Counted from the stretch's first letter, positions 1 through 6,619 are shown. The stretch is DNA of 13,505 nt from Lachnospiraceae bacterium (GCA_900759225.1 CAAEUM010000230.1:1-13505), one strand, 5' to 3'. Translations and numbers: made by a program. Notes: a model not told the origin generated them from the letters alone.

Positions 1-492
1 GAAAAATCGGCGGAGAGCTATAATTTTGAACTGCTCGTGCTGGCAATATTTCTTATAATTATGAGCATCTTATCATTTGCTAATGTAATTTTGCGCTACT
101 GTTTTCATCATGCGCTTAGTTGGTCAGATGAAGTGAGCTGTTACTGCCTTGCATTATCTGCTTTTTTTAGTCTTCCTTGCGCTATTCGTATGGGAAGTAG
201 TATAAAAGTAGATACATTTACTAGCATGCTTCCCAAGAAAATTCAAAAAATTTTGGAGTTAGTTTGCAGTGTAGGAATGATTGGTTTTTTAGCATTCCTT
301 CTGAAAGGAACGATTGAAATTACTAGGAATGCGGCAAAAATTAATCAGGCTAGTCCAGCACTTCGTATCCCGCTGGCATATCTTTACGGTATCATGGCTT
401 TTAGTATAGTTTTGGCAATATTTCGTTATATTCAGATGATAGTGTTGTCCATGCAAAAGAAAACTGGGAGTGAGGAGGCGCAATCATGTTAA
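1..492 (+). CDS. dctQ: TRAP transporter small permease subunit (DctQ family), 5' end missing
   Basis: This is the small membrane subunit of a tripartite ATP-independent periplasmic (TRAP) carboxylate transporter, which pairs with DctM in the cytoplasmic membrane. The frame is open from base 1 without a stop, so the GTG at 37 is only an internal codon and the true start lies left of the window. Visible family signatures are the first membrane helix followed by NVILRYCFHHALSWSDEV, then a second helix, the segment RMGSSIKVDTF, a third helix, SPALRIPLAYLY and a last helix near the C-terminus. Four helices fit the DctQ family, and about 163 residues are present, near full length. It overlaps dctM by 7 bases, which suggests translational coupling. 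Its transported ligand cannot be read from this subunit. Confidence 0.88.
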   Translation, partial: EKSAESYNFELLVLAIFLIIMSILSFANVILRYCFHHALSWSDEVSCYCLALSAFFSLPCAIRMGSSIKVDTFTSMLPKKIQKILELVCSVGMIGFLAFLLKGTIEITRNAAKINQASPALRIPLAYLYGIMAFSIVLAIFRYIQMIVLSMQKKTGSEEAQSC

Positions 493-1787
493 TTGGTGTA
501 TTTTTTCTGATTTTGATAGTGTTATTGGTGATTGCGATGCCAGTGGGCGGCGTATTTGGTATTATGTCTCTTTTGCCTAATCTTTTAAATCCGTCTTTTC
601 CATTTGGAGCTGCAGATGTGGCGCGAAGCATGTTTGCAGGGCTCAATAGTTTTACTTTGCTTGCTGTTCCAATGTTTATGGTATCAGGAATGATTATGGC
701 AGAGGGAGGACTTTCTGAGCGTTTATTTAACTTTTTTGCGTATTTTATTGGAAATAAAACAGCAGGTTTTCCTTGTGCAGTTGTTGTTACTTGTATGTTT
801 TATGCAGCAATTTCTGGTTCGTCGCCAGCTACAGTTTCAGCAGTAGGAGCTATGACGATACCGTTTCTTGTAAATATGGGATATGATCTTGTATTTGCTA
901 CTGCGATTGTAACAGTAGCAGGAGGACTTGGTGTTATTATTCCTCCCAGTATTTCTTATATTGTTTATTCTGCAGCAGCGAATGCATCACCCTCAAAATT
1001 ATTTACGGCAGGTATTATACCGGGTATTTTAATTGGGGTAAGCCTTATGGTTTATTGTTATTATTACTGCATAAAGCATGGTGAGGATAAGGAAAAGCTT
1101 TTAAAAAATTATAATGAAATCAGAGCGAAGGGCTTTCTTCCGCTATTCAAGGAAAGTTTTTGGGCGTTGCTTACACCGGTTATTATTCTTGGGACAATTT
1201 ATTCTGGTATGTGCAGTCCTACAGAATCTGCTGTAATTAGTGTTTTTTACGGTTTATTTGTTTGTGTCTTTATTTATAAGTCTATTAGGATTAAGGATTT
1301 GGGCAATGTATTTATGGCTGGTGCTAAAACTTATGTCAATATCTTATTTGTAATTGCAGCGGCTACTTCATTTGCAAGATGCCTGACAATGCTCCGTTAT
1401 CCTCAGACGATCAGTCAGTCTGTTCTGGCAATATCGGATAATAAGATCATCATTCTTTTGATTATGAATGTTATCATGTTGGTATGTGGAATGATTATTG
1501 ACAATATTCCGAACATTATGATTTTGACACCGATACTTGTTCCAATCGCAACGGCAGTAGGAGTCGATCCAATTCATTTCGGTATTATCATGACAGCGAA
1601 TTTAGCGATTGGCATGGTGACACCACCGATGGGAATTAACCTGTTTGTTGCATCAGGCATGACGAAAATACCAATGTTAAAGCTTGCTAAGGCAACATTT
1701 CCATTTTTGCTGGCATTTTTAATTTCGCTGATTTTGATTATTTTTGTACCACAAATATCACTTCTTTTGCCAAGTATTCTTGGATAA
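486..1787 (+). CDS. dctM: TRAP transporter large permease subunit (DctM family)
   Basis: This is the 433-residue transport subunit of the TRAP system, which moves substrate into the cytoplasm using an ion gradient. The length and hydrophobic profile (roughly a dozen membrane segments) match the DctM family. Recognisable motifs are LAVPMFMVSG (about residues 59-68), GSSPATVSAVG (111-121), GGLGVIIPPS, the second-half repeat GMCSPTESAV, NIPNIMILTPILVPIA and GMVTPPMGINLFVASG. The pair of SSPATVSA-like and PPxGxNLFV-like segments corresponds to the two re-entrant hairpin regions of this superfamily. The start ATG at 486 sits just after a GAGGAGG ribosome binding site and inside the 3' end of dctQ. 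A 46-base gap with another good ribosome binding site leads to dctP, so the three genes look co-transcribed. Confidence 0.95.
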   Translation: MLIGVFFLILIVLLVIAMPVGGVFGIMSLLPNLLNPSFPFGAADVARSMFAGLNSFTLLAVPMFMVSGMIMAEGGLSERLFNFFAYFIGNKTAGFPCAVVVTCMFYAAISGSSPATVSAVGAMTIPFLVNMGYDLVFATAIVTVAGGLGVIIPPSISYIVYSAAANASPSKLFTAGIIPGILIGVSLMVYCYYYCIKHGEDKEKLLKNYNEIRAKGFLPLFKESFWALLTPVIILGTIYSGMCSPTESAVISVFYGLFVCVFIYKSIRIKDLGNVFMAGAKTYVNILFVIAAATSFARCLTMLRYPQTISQSVLAISDNKIIILLIMNVIMLVCGMIIDNIPNIMILTPILVPIATAVGVDPIHFGIIMTANLAIGMVTPPMGINLFVASGMTKIPMLKLAKATFPFLLAFLISLILIIFVPQISLLLPSILG

Positions 1788-1833
1788 AAATTTAATAGCA
1801 AAAAAATGAAAAAATCATAAAAGGAGAATCGTT

Positions 1834-2916
1834 ATGAAAAAATTAGTAGCGTCTTTATTGGCAGTGTCTATGGTAACCTCCCTTGCTGGCTGTAGTACCT
1901 CCGGCAATAATTCAAGCAGCACAGGTGCGACAGCAGGTACAACAGCAGCGCAAGCAGAAAGCAAAGTTGAAACTGTGTCTTCTGAGGAATGGCCAGAGTA
2001 TCACTGGAATGCGGCTATGACTGTAGCGGAAACCACTATTAACTATATGATGGTTGAGAAGTTTGCGCAGCTTTTGGAGGAGAAAACTGGTGGAAAAATT
2101 ACAGTTGAGCTGTATCCAGGCGGCCAGTTGGGAAATACTACAGAATTTACAGAGGCAGTCATTGGAGGATCTATTGATATTGGAACAGGCATGACGACCG
2201 ATTTAGTGGATTTCATTCCGGCATATGCAGTGTTTGATATTCCTAATCTTTTTGATAATGTAGAGCAGATGAGAACTGTTATCGGTGGTGAATTTGCAGA
2301 TGTGCTCAATGAATATAATAATCAGGGGGGCATTCAGATGTTGGGCTATTCAGATGCAGGCTTCCGTCAGTTGTCTTCCAATAAGGAGGTTCGTAATATT
2401 TCAGACCTTTCAGGTCAGAAGATTCGTGTTATGACGAATCAGTATCATATTGCTTATTGGAATGCATTGGGGGCCGCAGCTACTCCGATGCAGTTTACAG
2501 AGGTTTTCATGGGACTTCAGCAGGGTACTATTGATGGGGAAGAAAATCCGTATATGAATATTGTGGGAAATAATTTGCAGGAGGTTCAGAAATATATTGT
2601 TGAAACGAATCATTTAGGGCATATTATCACATTTTTTATGAATAACGATTTATATCAGAGCCTTCCTGAAAATGTAAAGACTTTGGTTGATGAATGTGCG
2701 GCAGAGGCAGTTGAGTATGCAAATAGTAAAGCAGATGAAAGCATTGCTTCCTATAAAAAAATTTGCGAGGATGCAGGATGTGAAATTGTTACTTTAGATG
2801 ATAGCGCACTTGCAGAATTAAAAGAAAAGGCTGTAGTAGTTTCAGATATGGTTCGTGAGAATGTAGGTGACGAACTGGTTGATCAGCTGATGAGTGCAAT
2901 TGAGGCTGCAAAATAA
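1834..2916 (+). CDS. dctP: TRAP transporter substrate-binding lipoprotein (DctP family)
   Basis: This is the extracytoplasmic solute receptor that delivers ligand to DctQM. The 360-residue protein begins with a lipoprotein signal peptide ending in SLAGC (lipid-anchored Cys20), as expected in a Gram-positive cell, followed by a Ser/Thr/Ala-rich linker to about residue 50. The DctP fold is shown by ELYPGGQLGNTTE, the segment GFRQLSS (Arg178), GQKIRVM (Arg198) and the signature ATPMQFTEVFMGLQQGTIDG, followed by EENP. In characterised family members such as SiaP, the arginine of the xxRV segment makes a salt bridge with the ligand carboxylate; Arg198 is the equivalent here, so an organic acid ligand is likely. 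The start at 1834 follows AAGGAG at 1821-1826. The adjoining amidohydrolase suggests an N-acyl or cyclic acid ligand, but that is inference. Confidence 0.94.
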   Translation: MKKLVASLLAVSMVTSLAGCSTSGNNSSSTGATAGTTAAQAESKVETVSSEEWPEYHWNAAMTVAETTINYMMVEKFAQLLEEKTGGKITVELYPGGQLGNTTEFTEAVIGGSIDIGTGMTTDLVDFIPAYAVFDIPNLFDNVEQMRTVIGGEFADVLNEYNNQGGIQMLGYSDAGFRQLSSNKEVRNISDLSGQKIRVMTNQYHIAYWNALGAAATPMQFTEVFMGLQQGTIDGEENPYMNIVGNNLQEVQKYIVETNHLGHIITFFMNNDLYQSLPENVKTLVDECAAEAVEYANSKADESIASYKKICEDAGCEIVTLDDSALAELKEKAVVVSDMVRENVGDELVDQLMSAIEAAK

Positions 2917-2944
2917 ACAGAAGATGATATAGTATAATAAATTA

Positions 2945-2966
2945 CAAGGGGGCTTATGCCCCCTTG
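2945..2966 (+). promoter_or_regulatory. Perfect hairpin between dctP and the amidohydrolase gene
   Basis: CAAGGGGGC, loop TTAT, GCCCCCTTG: a 9-bp perfect, G+C-rich stem with a 4-base loop, 28 bases after the dctP stop. The following bases (ACTATAAAACGG) contain no U-tract, so it is a poor intrinsic terminator. A likely role is to stabilise the 3' end of the binding-protein message and lower expression of the downstream enzyme gene. That role is inference from position. Confidence 0.7.
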
Positions 2967-2997
2967 ACTATAAAACGGAAAAGTGAGGAGCAAAATG

Positions 2998-4131
2998 ATG
3001 ACTTCTTATTTTATTGTAAACGGAACAGTATATGACCCTGCAAAGCATAGGATGTATTTGGGAGATATTGCAGTGGAAGAAGGTAAAATTGTAGCAGGGC
3101 GTCCTTCGGGAGAGTATGAGACAATAGATGCTTCCGGATGTATTGTTACTACGGGTCTTATTGATTATCATGTTCACTATTTTAATCATGGAACAGAAAA
3201 TGGTGTTAATGCAGATGCAGCTTCGTTTCCATGTGGTATTACAACTGTAGTTGATGGCGGAAGTGCAGGAGCAGGAAATTATGAAATGTACCGGAAAAGC
3301 GCAATGGCATTTTCAGATGTGCGCATTTTTAATCAGCTTTTAATGGGAAGCGGAGGACAGGCTACAGAGAGATATTCGGAGCATTTGGAAGAACGGTATT
3401 TTGATAAAGATAAGATACGAAAATTATTTCGTCAATATCCTGATAATCTTAAAGGTTTGAAATTACGTCTTTCAAAAGGTATTATTGAGCCAGAAGAGGC
3501 CAGGCGTTCTTTAAAATCTACAGTAGAGCTGGCAGAGGAACTGGGCTGTAATGTATGCGTCCACGTAACTAATCCGGTAATACCTATAGAGGAAATTGCG
3601 GCAGGTTTAAGAAAAAATGATGTAATGTGTCATATTTATCAGGGAAAGAGTCAGGATACTATTTTAGATGAGGATGGAAGGATAAAAAAGGGCATTAATC
3701 AAGCAAGAGAGAGAGGAGTTCTTTTTGATGCCAGCAATGGCTGTAATAATTTTGATTTAGAAATTTGCCGAAAAGCTTTAGAGCAGGGATTTGTGCCAGA
3801 TATTATTAGTTCTGATATGAATGTCAATGGTTTTTATATGCAACCTCTTCATAGTTTCCCAAAAGTTTTAAGTAAGTTTATTTCTTTGGGAATGAAAATT
3901 GAAGATGTATTAGATGCAGCTACCATAACTCCTGCTAAATTGCTGAAACGGGAAGAATTGGCTAGTCTTGCAGCGGATACAGAGGCAGACTTGGCAATTT
4001 TTAAATTGGAGCAGCATTCAATAAAATATCGCGATAAGACAGGACATGCTTTTGTTGGACATGAGGCCCTGGTACCGCAAATGACAATAAAAGGCGGTCG
4101 AATTATGTATAGTCAGGTTTATTTTACATAA
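2998..4131 (+). CDS. Amidohydrolase/deacetylase-family metallohydrolase
   Basis: This is a cytoplasmic amidohydrolase-superfamily enzyme of about 377 residues, resembling the dihydroorotase-like, EF0837/Atu3266-type deacetylase group. Likely metal ligands by pattern (numbered from 2998) are HVH at 58-60, a candidate carboxylated Lys155 in LKLRLSKG, His189 in CVHVTNP, His212 in CHIYQGK and the catalytic Asp273 in SSDMN. N- and C-terminal beta segments (VNGTVYDP; QMTIKGGRIM) form the usual composite urease-type domain. An in-frame GTG at 2983 lies inside the ribosome binding site GTGAGGAG, so it is unlikely to be the start. ATG 2998 has 7-base spacing and ATG 2995 has 4. Linkage to the TRAP genes suggests it hydrolyses the imported compound. 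The substrate is unknown; this family is poorly predictable from sequence. Confidence 0.88.
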   Translation: MTSYFIVNGTVYDPAKHRMYLGDIAVEEGKIVAGRPSGEYETIDASGCIVTTGLIDYHVHYFNHGTENGVNADAASFPCGITTVVDGGSAGAGNYEMYRKSAMAFSDVRIFNQLLMGSGGQATERYSEHLEERYFDKDKIRKLFRQYPDNLKGLKLRLSKGIIEPEEARRSLKSTVELAEELGCNVCVHVTNPVIPIEEIAAGLRKNDVMCHIYQGKSQDTILDEDGRIKKGINQARERGVLFDASNGCNNFDLEICRKALEQGFVPDIISSDMNVNGFYMQPLHSFPKVLSKFISLGMKIEDVLDAATITPAKLLKREELASLAADTEADLAIFKLEQHSIKYRDKTGHAFVGHEALVPQMTIKGGRIMYSQVYFT

Positions 4132-4161
4132 AGATAGCTTGTGAAGGATGTTTTTTGACAT

Positions 4162-4201
4162 ATAGTATTTTAGGTCTCACAGCATGGAGAATACTATTTT
4201 T
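4162..4201 (+). terminator. Probable intrinsic terminator after the amidohydrolase
   Basis: The arms ATAGTATT (4162-4169) and AATACTAT (4190-4197) are perfect complements, with TCTC/GAGA able to pair inside, and the T-run continues to 4201. The stem is A+T-rich, so the hairpin is weaker than the next one. It lies 30 bases after the amidohydrolase stop. Confidence 0.6.
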
Positions 4202-4242
4202 GAGAAACATTAGGACGAAAAATATTATTTTTTGAAAAACTT

Positions 4243-4285
4243 AAAGTAGCATTTTTGCGTAGTGAAACTGCTACTTTTTTATTTT
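4243..4285 (+). terminator. Second intrinsic terminator, before the rpsF promoter
   Basis: The arms AAAGTAGCA (4243-4251) and TGCTACTTT (4269-4277) are perfect complements around a 17-base loop, followed by TTTATTTT. Together with the hairpin at 4162-4201 it should stop transcription from the TRAP block before the ribosomal-protein promoter. Confidence 0.75.
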
Positions 4286-4347
4286 GTAAGGTAAAACAAG
4301 TTTTTTCTTTAGAAATATAGAAATATAGTAAAAACGAAAAATAGGTC

Positions 4348-4376
4348 TTGCATTTGTCGAAAATATTTGATAGAAT
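4348..4376 (+). promoter_or_regulatory. Sigma-A promoter of the rpsF-ssb-rpsR operon
   Basis: The -35 element is TTGCAT (4348-4353) and the -10 element is TAGAAT (4371-4376), with an exact 17-base spacer. Upstream, about 4300-4340 is A+T-rich and includes a tandem AGAAATAT repeat (4311-4326), which could act as an UP element for a highly expressed operon. Expected transcription start is near 4383, giving a leader of about 70 bases. Confidence 0.72.
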
Positions 4377-4398
4377 AATGGACTGTGACATATTAAAT

Positions 4399-4443
4399 CC
4401 TTGCTCCTGTTACTGAAAGCAGGGGCCAGAGACCACAAGGAGG
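4399..4443 (+). promoter_or_regulatory. Structured rpsF leader, candidate S6:S18 autoregulatory site
   Basis: The leader can fold as an outer stem CCTTG (4399-4403) with CAAGG (4436-4440) and an inner stem CTCCTG (4404-4409) with CAGGGG (4420-4425), allowing one U-G pair. A ten-base strand, CCAGAGACCA, is left unpaired on the 3' side only. The outer stem uses the first bases of the Shine-Dalgarno AAGGAGG (4437-4443). An asymmetric bulge next to the ribosome binding site of rpsF is what is expected of the known mRNA leader bound by the S6:S18 complex. The fold is seen; the binding is inferred from the operon. Confidence 0.55.
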
Positions 4444-4452
4444 TAAAGCAAG

Positions 4453-4740
4453 ATGAACAAGTACGAATTAACTGTTGTTCTGAATGTGAAGCTTGAAGAC
4501 GAAGAGCGTGCAGCAGCAATCGAAAAGGTAAAAGGATACATCACCCGTTTCGGCGGCACTGTGACCAACGTAGATGAGTGGGGTAAGAAGAGACTTGCAT
4601 ATGAGATCCAGAAGATGCATGAGGCTTACTACTACTTCATCCAGTTTGAGTCTGATTCTGTATGCCCGAACGAAGTAGAAGCTCATGTTCGTATTATGGA
4701 GCCAGTAATCAGATACTTATGCGTTAAAGCAGAAGCATAA
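4453..4740 (+). CDS. rpsF: 30S ribosomal protein S6
   Basis: S6 is a primary partner of S18 on the platform of the 30S subunit. The 95-residue product has the usual length and the family pattern: N-terminal MNKYELTVVLN, the central GGTVTNVDEWGKKRLAYEI and YYYFIQFES, ending shortly after RIMEPVIRYLCVK. It lacks the long acidic or glutamate-rich tail seen in some bacteria. The start ATG follows AAGGAGG by 9 bases. It is the first gene of the rpsF-ssb-rpsR operon, an arrangement widely conserved in Firmicutes, and is probably controlled by the leader described upstream. Confidence 0.98.
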   Translation: MNKYELTVVLNVKLEDEERAAAIEKVKGYITRFGGTVTNVDEWGKKRLAYEIQKMHEAYYYFIQFESDSVCPNEVEAHVRIMEPVIRYLCVKAEA

Positions 4741-4785
4741 GGAATACCCAACCCGCAAAGGGACGAAAAAAGGAAGTGTGACCGT

Positions 4786-5250
4786 ATGAACAGAGTTATC
4801 CTGATGGGAAGATTAACAAGAGATCCGGAAGTAAGATATTCACAGGGAGAGCGTTCCATGGCAATTGCCAGGTATACCCTTGCAGTGGACAGAAGAGGAC
4901 GCAGAAACCAGGACGGTGGTTCTGACCAGCAGACAGCAGATTTTATTAACTGTGTGGCATTTGACCGCGCAGGTGAGTTTGCTGAGAGGTATTTCCGCCA
5001 GGGGATGCGTGTGCTTGTTTCCGGCAGACTTCAGACAGGAAGCTATGTAAATAAGGACGGTCAGAGAGTATACACCACCGAGGTCATCCTTGATGACCAG
5101 GAATTCGCAGACAGTAAGGGCGCATCCTCTGATATGGGCGGCTATGGACAGTCCGCTCCTTCCCAGAGGCCGGCTCCTACCAGTGCGATTGGTGATGGGT
5201 TTATGAACATTCCGGATGGAGTGGAGGACGAAGGGCTTCCATTTAATTAG
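4786..5250 (+). CDS. ssb: Single-stranded DNA-binding protein
   Basis: SSB coats single-stranded DNA during replication, recombination and repair and recruits partner proteins through its C-terminal tip. The 154-residue protein has an N-terminal OB fold (about residues 1-105) starting MNRVILMGRLTRDPEVRY, with ADFINCVAFDRAGEFAERYF and GQRVYTTEVILDDQEF. A flexible Gly/Ser/Pro/Gln-rich linker follows, then the acidic tip with DEGLPFN. One Asn follows the Pro-Phe of the classical tip, a form that I recall from clostridial SSBs. It is placed 45 bases after rpsF and 37 bases before rpsR, with no terminator between them, as in the standard operon. Confidence 0.98.
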   Translation: MNRVILMGRLTRDPEVRYSQGERSMAIARYTLAVDRRGRRNQDGGSDQQTADFINCVAFDRAGEFAERYFRQGMRVLVSGRLQTGSYVNKDGQRVYTTEVILDDQEFADSKGASSDMGGYGQSAPSQRPAPTSAIGDGFMNIPDGVEDEGLPFN

Positions 5251-5287
5251 GATGTTCAACGGTGAATAATAAAGGAGGACAACACCA

Positions 5288-5557
5288 ATGGCATTTAATA
5301 AAACAGATAGACCTGATGGGCCTAAGATGAGAAGACCAGGCGGAATGCGCAGAAGAAAAAAAGTTTGCGTATTCTGTGGCGATAAGAACGGAACAATCGA
5401 TTACAAGGATGTAAACAAGTTAAAGAGATACGTATCTGAGAGAGGTAAGATCCTTCCTCGCCGTATCACTGGCAACTGCGCAAAGCACCAGAGAGCTCTT
5501 ACTGTAGCGATCAAGCGTGCACGTCATATCGCTCTGATGCCTTACACTTGTGAGTAA
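5288..5557 (+). CDS. rpsR: 30S ribosomal protein S18, CxxC-type
   Basis: S18 binds 16S rRNA as a heterodimer with S6. The 89-residue product has a basic N-terminal extension and the family core [20 protein letters not shown], then [13 protein letters not shown] and [13 protein letters not shown]. Cys27, Cys30, Cys64 and His67 are all present, so this is the metal-binding (C+) form of S18 rather than a Cys-less zinc-independent copy. A strong ribosome binding site, AAAGGAGG, precedes the ATG. It is the last gene of its operon, and a strong terminator begins 15 bases after the stop codon. Confidence 0.98.
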   Translation: MAFNKTDRPDGPKMRRPGGMRRRKKVCVFCGDKNGTIDYKDVNKLKRYVSERGKILPRRITGNCAKHQRALTVAIKRARHIALMPYTCE

Positions 5558-5571
5558 TACGCCTATTAAGA

Positions 5572-5608
5572 AAGACTCTGTACCATTTATTGGTATGGGG
5601 TCTTTTTT
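5572..5608 (+). terminator. Strong intrinsic terminator of the rpsF-ssb-rpsR operon
   Basis: A 14-bp stem forms between AAGACTCTGTACCA (5572-5585) and TGGTATGGGGTCTT (5591-5604), with only G-U wobbles as imperfections, a five-base loop TTTAT and a following T-run (5605-5608). Confidence 0.92.
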
Positions 5609-5695
5609 GTTCGGTTGTGGGAAAGTATGCTCAGTGGGGGAAACACAGGAGGGCATAGGATGCCGTTGTCTGCACCTGTTTGCAAAAACTTCTCA

Positions 5696-5724
5696 TTGCA
5701 TATAAAGAGAGATACCTGTATAAT
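5696..5724 (+). promoter_or_regulatory. Strong sigma-A promoter upstream of cobI
   Basis: The -35 element is TTGCAT (5696-5701) and the -10 element is the consensus TATAAT (5719-5724), with a 17-base spacer. Transcription would start near 5731, about 95 bases before cobI. A hairpin terminator follows at once, at 5744-5780. The stretch from the rpsR terminator to this promoter (5611-5695) shows no gene and no recognisable metal or cobalamin riboswitch. Confidence 0.65.
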
Positions 5725-5738
5725 ATGCCTTAGGCATA
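5724..5738 (+). promoter_or_regulatory. Operator-like dyad at the cobI promoter start site
   Basis: TATGCCT and AGGCATA form a perfect 7-bp inverted repeat around a single central T, overlapping the last base of the -10 element and the expected start site. This position fits a repressor operator. Because the left arm lies upstream of the start, it would act as DNA, not as an RNA hairpin. No matching regulator can be named from the window. Confidence 0.45.
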
Positions 5739-5743
5739 ATATG

Positions 5744-5780
5744 AAAGCCTCGAAAGCTTTGGAGCTTCCGGGGCTTTTTC
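5744..5780 (+). terminator. Intrinsic terminator or attenuator before cobI
   Basis: The outer stem AAAGCCTCG (5744-5752) pairs with CGGGGCTTT (5769-5777). An A/C mismatch follows, then an inner stem AAGCT/AGCTT closes a TTGG loop. The T-run extends to 5779. It lies about 15 bases downstream of the expected start of the preceding promoter and 45 bases before cobI, so cobI transcription from that promoter requires read-through. Confidence 0.72.
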
Positions 5781-5824
5781 TGGGTGCGCCCGGCGGCCCA
5801 TGTTTTTAAGAAAGGATCCATCAC

Positions 5825-6598
5825 ATGAAAATATCCCACAACACATCCCCGACCCTCTATTGCCTTAGCACCGGCCCCGGTGATCCGGAGCTTATGACTT
5901 TAAAAGCAGTCCGCATTGCAGGTGAGTGTCCGGTAATTGCTCTGTCTGTGGATAAAACAAGAAGAGACAGGGAACATTTTACAGAGGCGGATGATGGGAG
6001 ACTGCGGGAAAATTGCGTGGCTTACCAGATCGCATCTCAGGCAGTCCCCGGTATGGAGAAAAAAGAATTCCTGTATTTGTCCATGCCTATGAGTAAAGAC
6101 AGAGCACTTTTAGAGCGGAGCCATGAAGAGGCGGCAGAGGCAGTGATCGGCCAGCTAAAGCAGGGGAAATCGGTAGCCTGGCTGACGCTGGGGGATGCAA
6201 CTGTCTATGCCACATCTGCTTATGTGGCAGCATTGGTGGAGGCAGAGGGATTCCTGGTGGAATTTATAAGCGGTGTCCCCTCCTTTTGTGCGGCGGCAGC
6301 AAGACTTGGGCGGCCTTTGGTCAGCGGTTCGGAGCAGCTTCATGTGCTGCCATCCTCTTATCATATAGAAGATGCCCTTTCCCTTCCCGGCACTAAGGTG
6401 CTTATAAAGGCGGGAAGCCGTATGGGTCAGGTGAAGGGGATCTTAAAAGAGAAACGGCTTGAGGCCCAGGGAGTACAGCGCTGCGGCATGGATGGGGAGA
6501 TTATTTACCCGGATACCGATTCTCTGGATGAAAACGCAGGCTACTATACGGTAATTATTGTTAACGGAAGCTCTATTGACTTTTCAGGCGGGGAATGA
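5825..6598 (+). CDS. cobI: Precorrin-2 / cobalt-factor-II C20-methyltransferase
   Basis: This enzyme transfers a methyl group from S-adenosylmethionine to C20 of precorrin-2 (CobI) or cobalt-factor II (CbiL) during corrin ring synthesis in the cytoplasm. The 257-residue protein has the tetrapyrrole methylase signatures STGPGDPELMTLKA (residues 15-28), TLGDATVYATSAY (121-133) and SGVPSFCAAAARLGRPL (149-165), and the late KAGS segment. The TLGD motif continues with Ala where C20 methyltransferases usually have Pro. The ATG at 5825 follows AAAGGA with 8-base spacing. In an anaerobe the cobalt-early (CbiL-type) substrate is more likely, but the two cannot be separated by eye. No other cobalamin gene is present in the window, so it is an orphan here beside an ABC importer. 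Confidence 0.88.
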   Translation: MKISHNTSPTLYCLSTGPGDPELMTLKAVRIAGECPVIALSVDKTRRDREHFTEADDGRLRENCVAYQIASQAVPGMEKKEFLYLSMPMSKDRALLERSHEEAAEAVIGQLKQGKSVAWLTLGDATVYATSAYVAALVEAEGFLVEFISGVPSFCAAAARLGRPLVSGSEQLHVLPSSYHIEDALSLPGTKVLIKAGSRMGQVKGILKEKRLEAQGVQRCGMDGEIIYPDTDSLDENAGYYTVIIVNGSSIDFSGGE

Positions 6599-6604
6599 TA
6601 TAAA
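6576..6604 (+). promoter_or_regulatory. Promoter of the ABC importer operon, inside the cobI 3' end
   Basis: The -35 element is TTGACT (6576-6581) and the -10 element is TATAAA (6599-6604), with a 17-base spacer. The -35 lies in the last codons of cobI and the -10 just after its stop. It would allow the binding-protein operon to be transcribed independently of cobI. Confidence 0.62.
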
Positions 6605-6619
6605 TAAAACCATACTAAT

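Noticed and set aside
2933..2938. Perfect TATAAT between dctP and the amidohydrolase gene
   Set aside because: There is no recognisable -35 element 16-18 bases upstream and no extended -10 TG, so an internal promoter is not supported.
2983..2997. GTG at 2983 as the amidohydrolase start
   Set aside because: The GTG is part of the GTGAGGAG ribosome binding site that serves the ATG at 2998 (or 2995).
4311..4326. Tandem AGAAATAT repeat as a possible CRISPR or mobile-element repeat
   Set aside because: There are only two 8-base copies in an A+T-rich promoter-proximal stretch; it is more simply part of an UP-like element.
5615..5809. A 64-codon open frame between rpsR and cobI
   Set aside because: It runs across the promoter, dyad and terminator, has no ribosome binding site and shows no protein-like composition or family pattern.
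5611..5824. Cobalamin or NiCo riboswitch upstream of cobI
   Set aside because: I could not find the conserved cobalamin-riboswitch B12 box or the NiCo core, and the promoter leaves too little transcript before the terminator for an aptamer.
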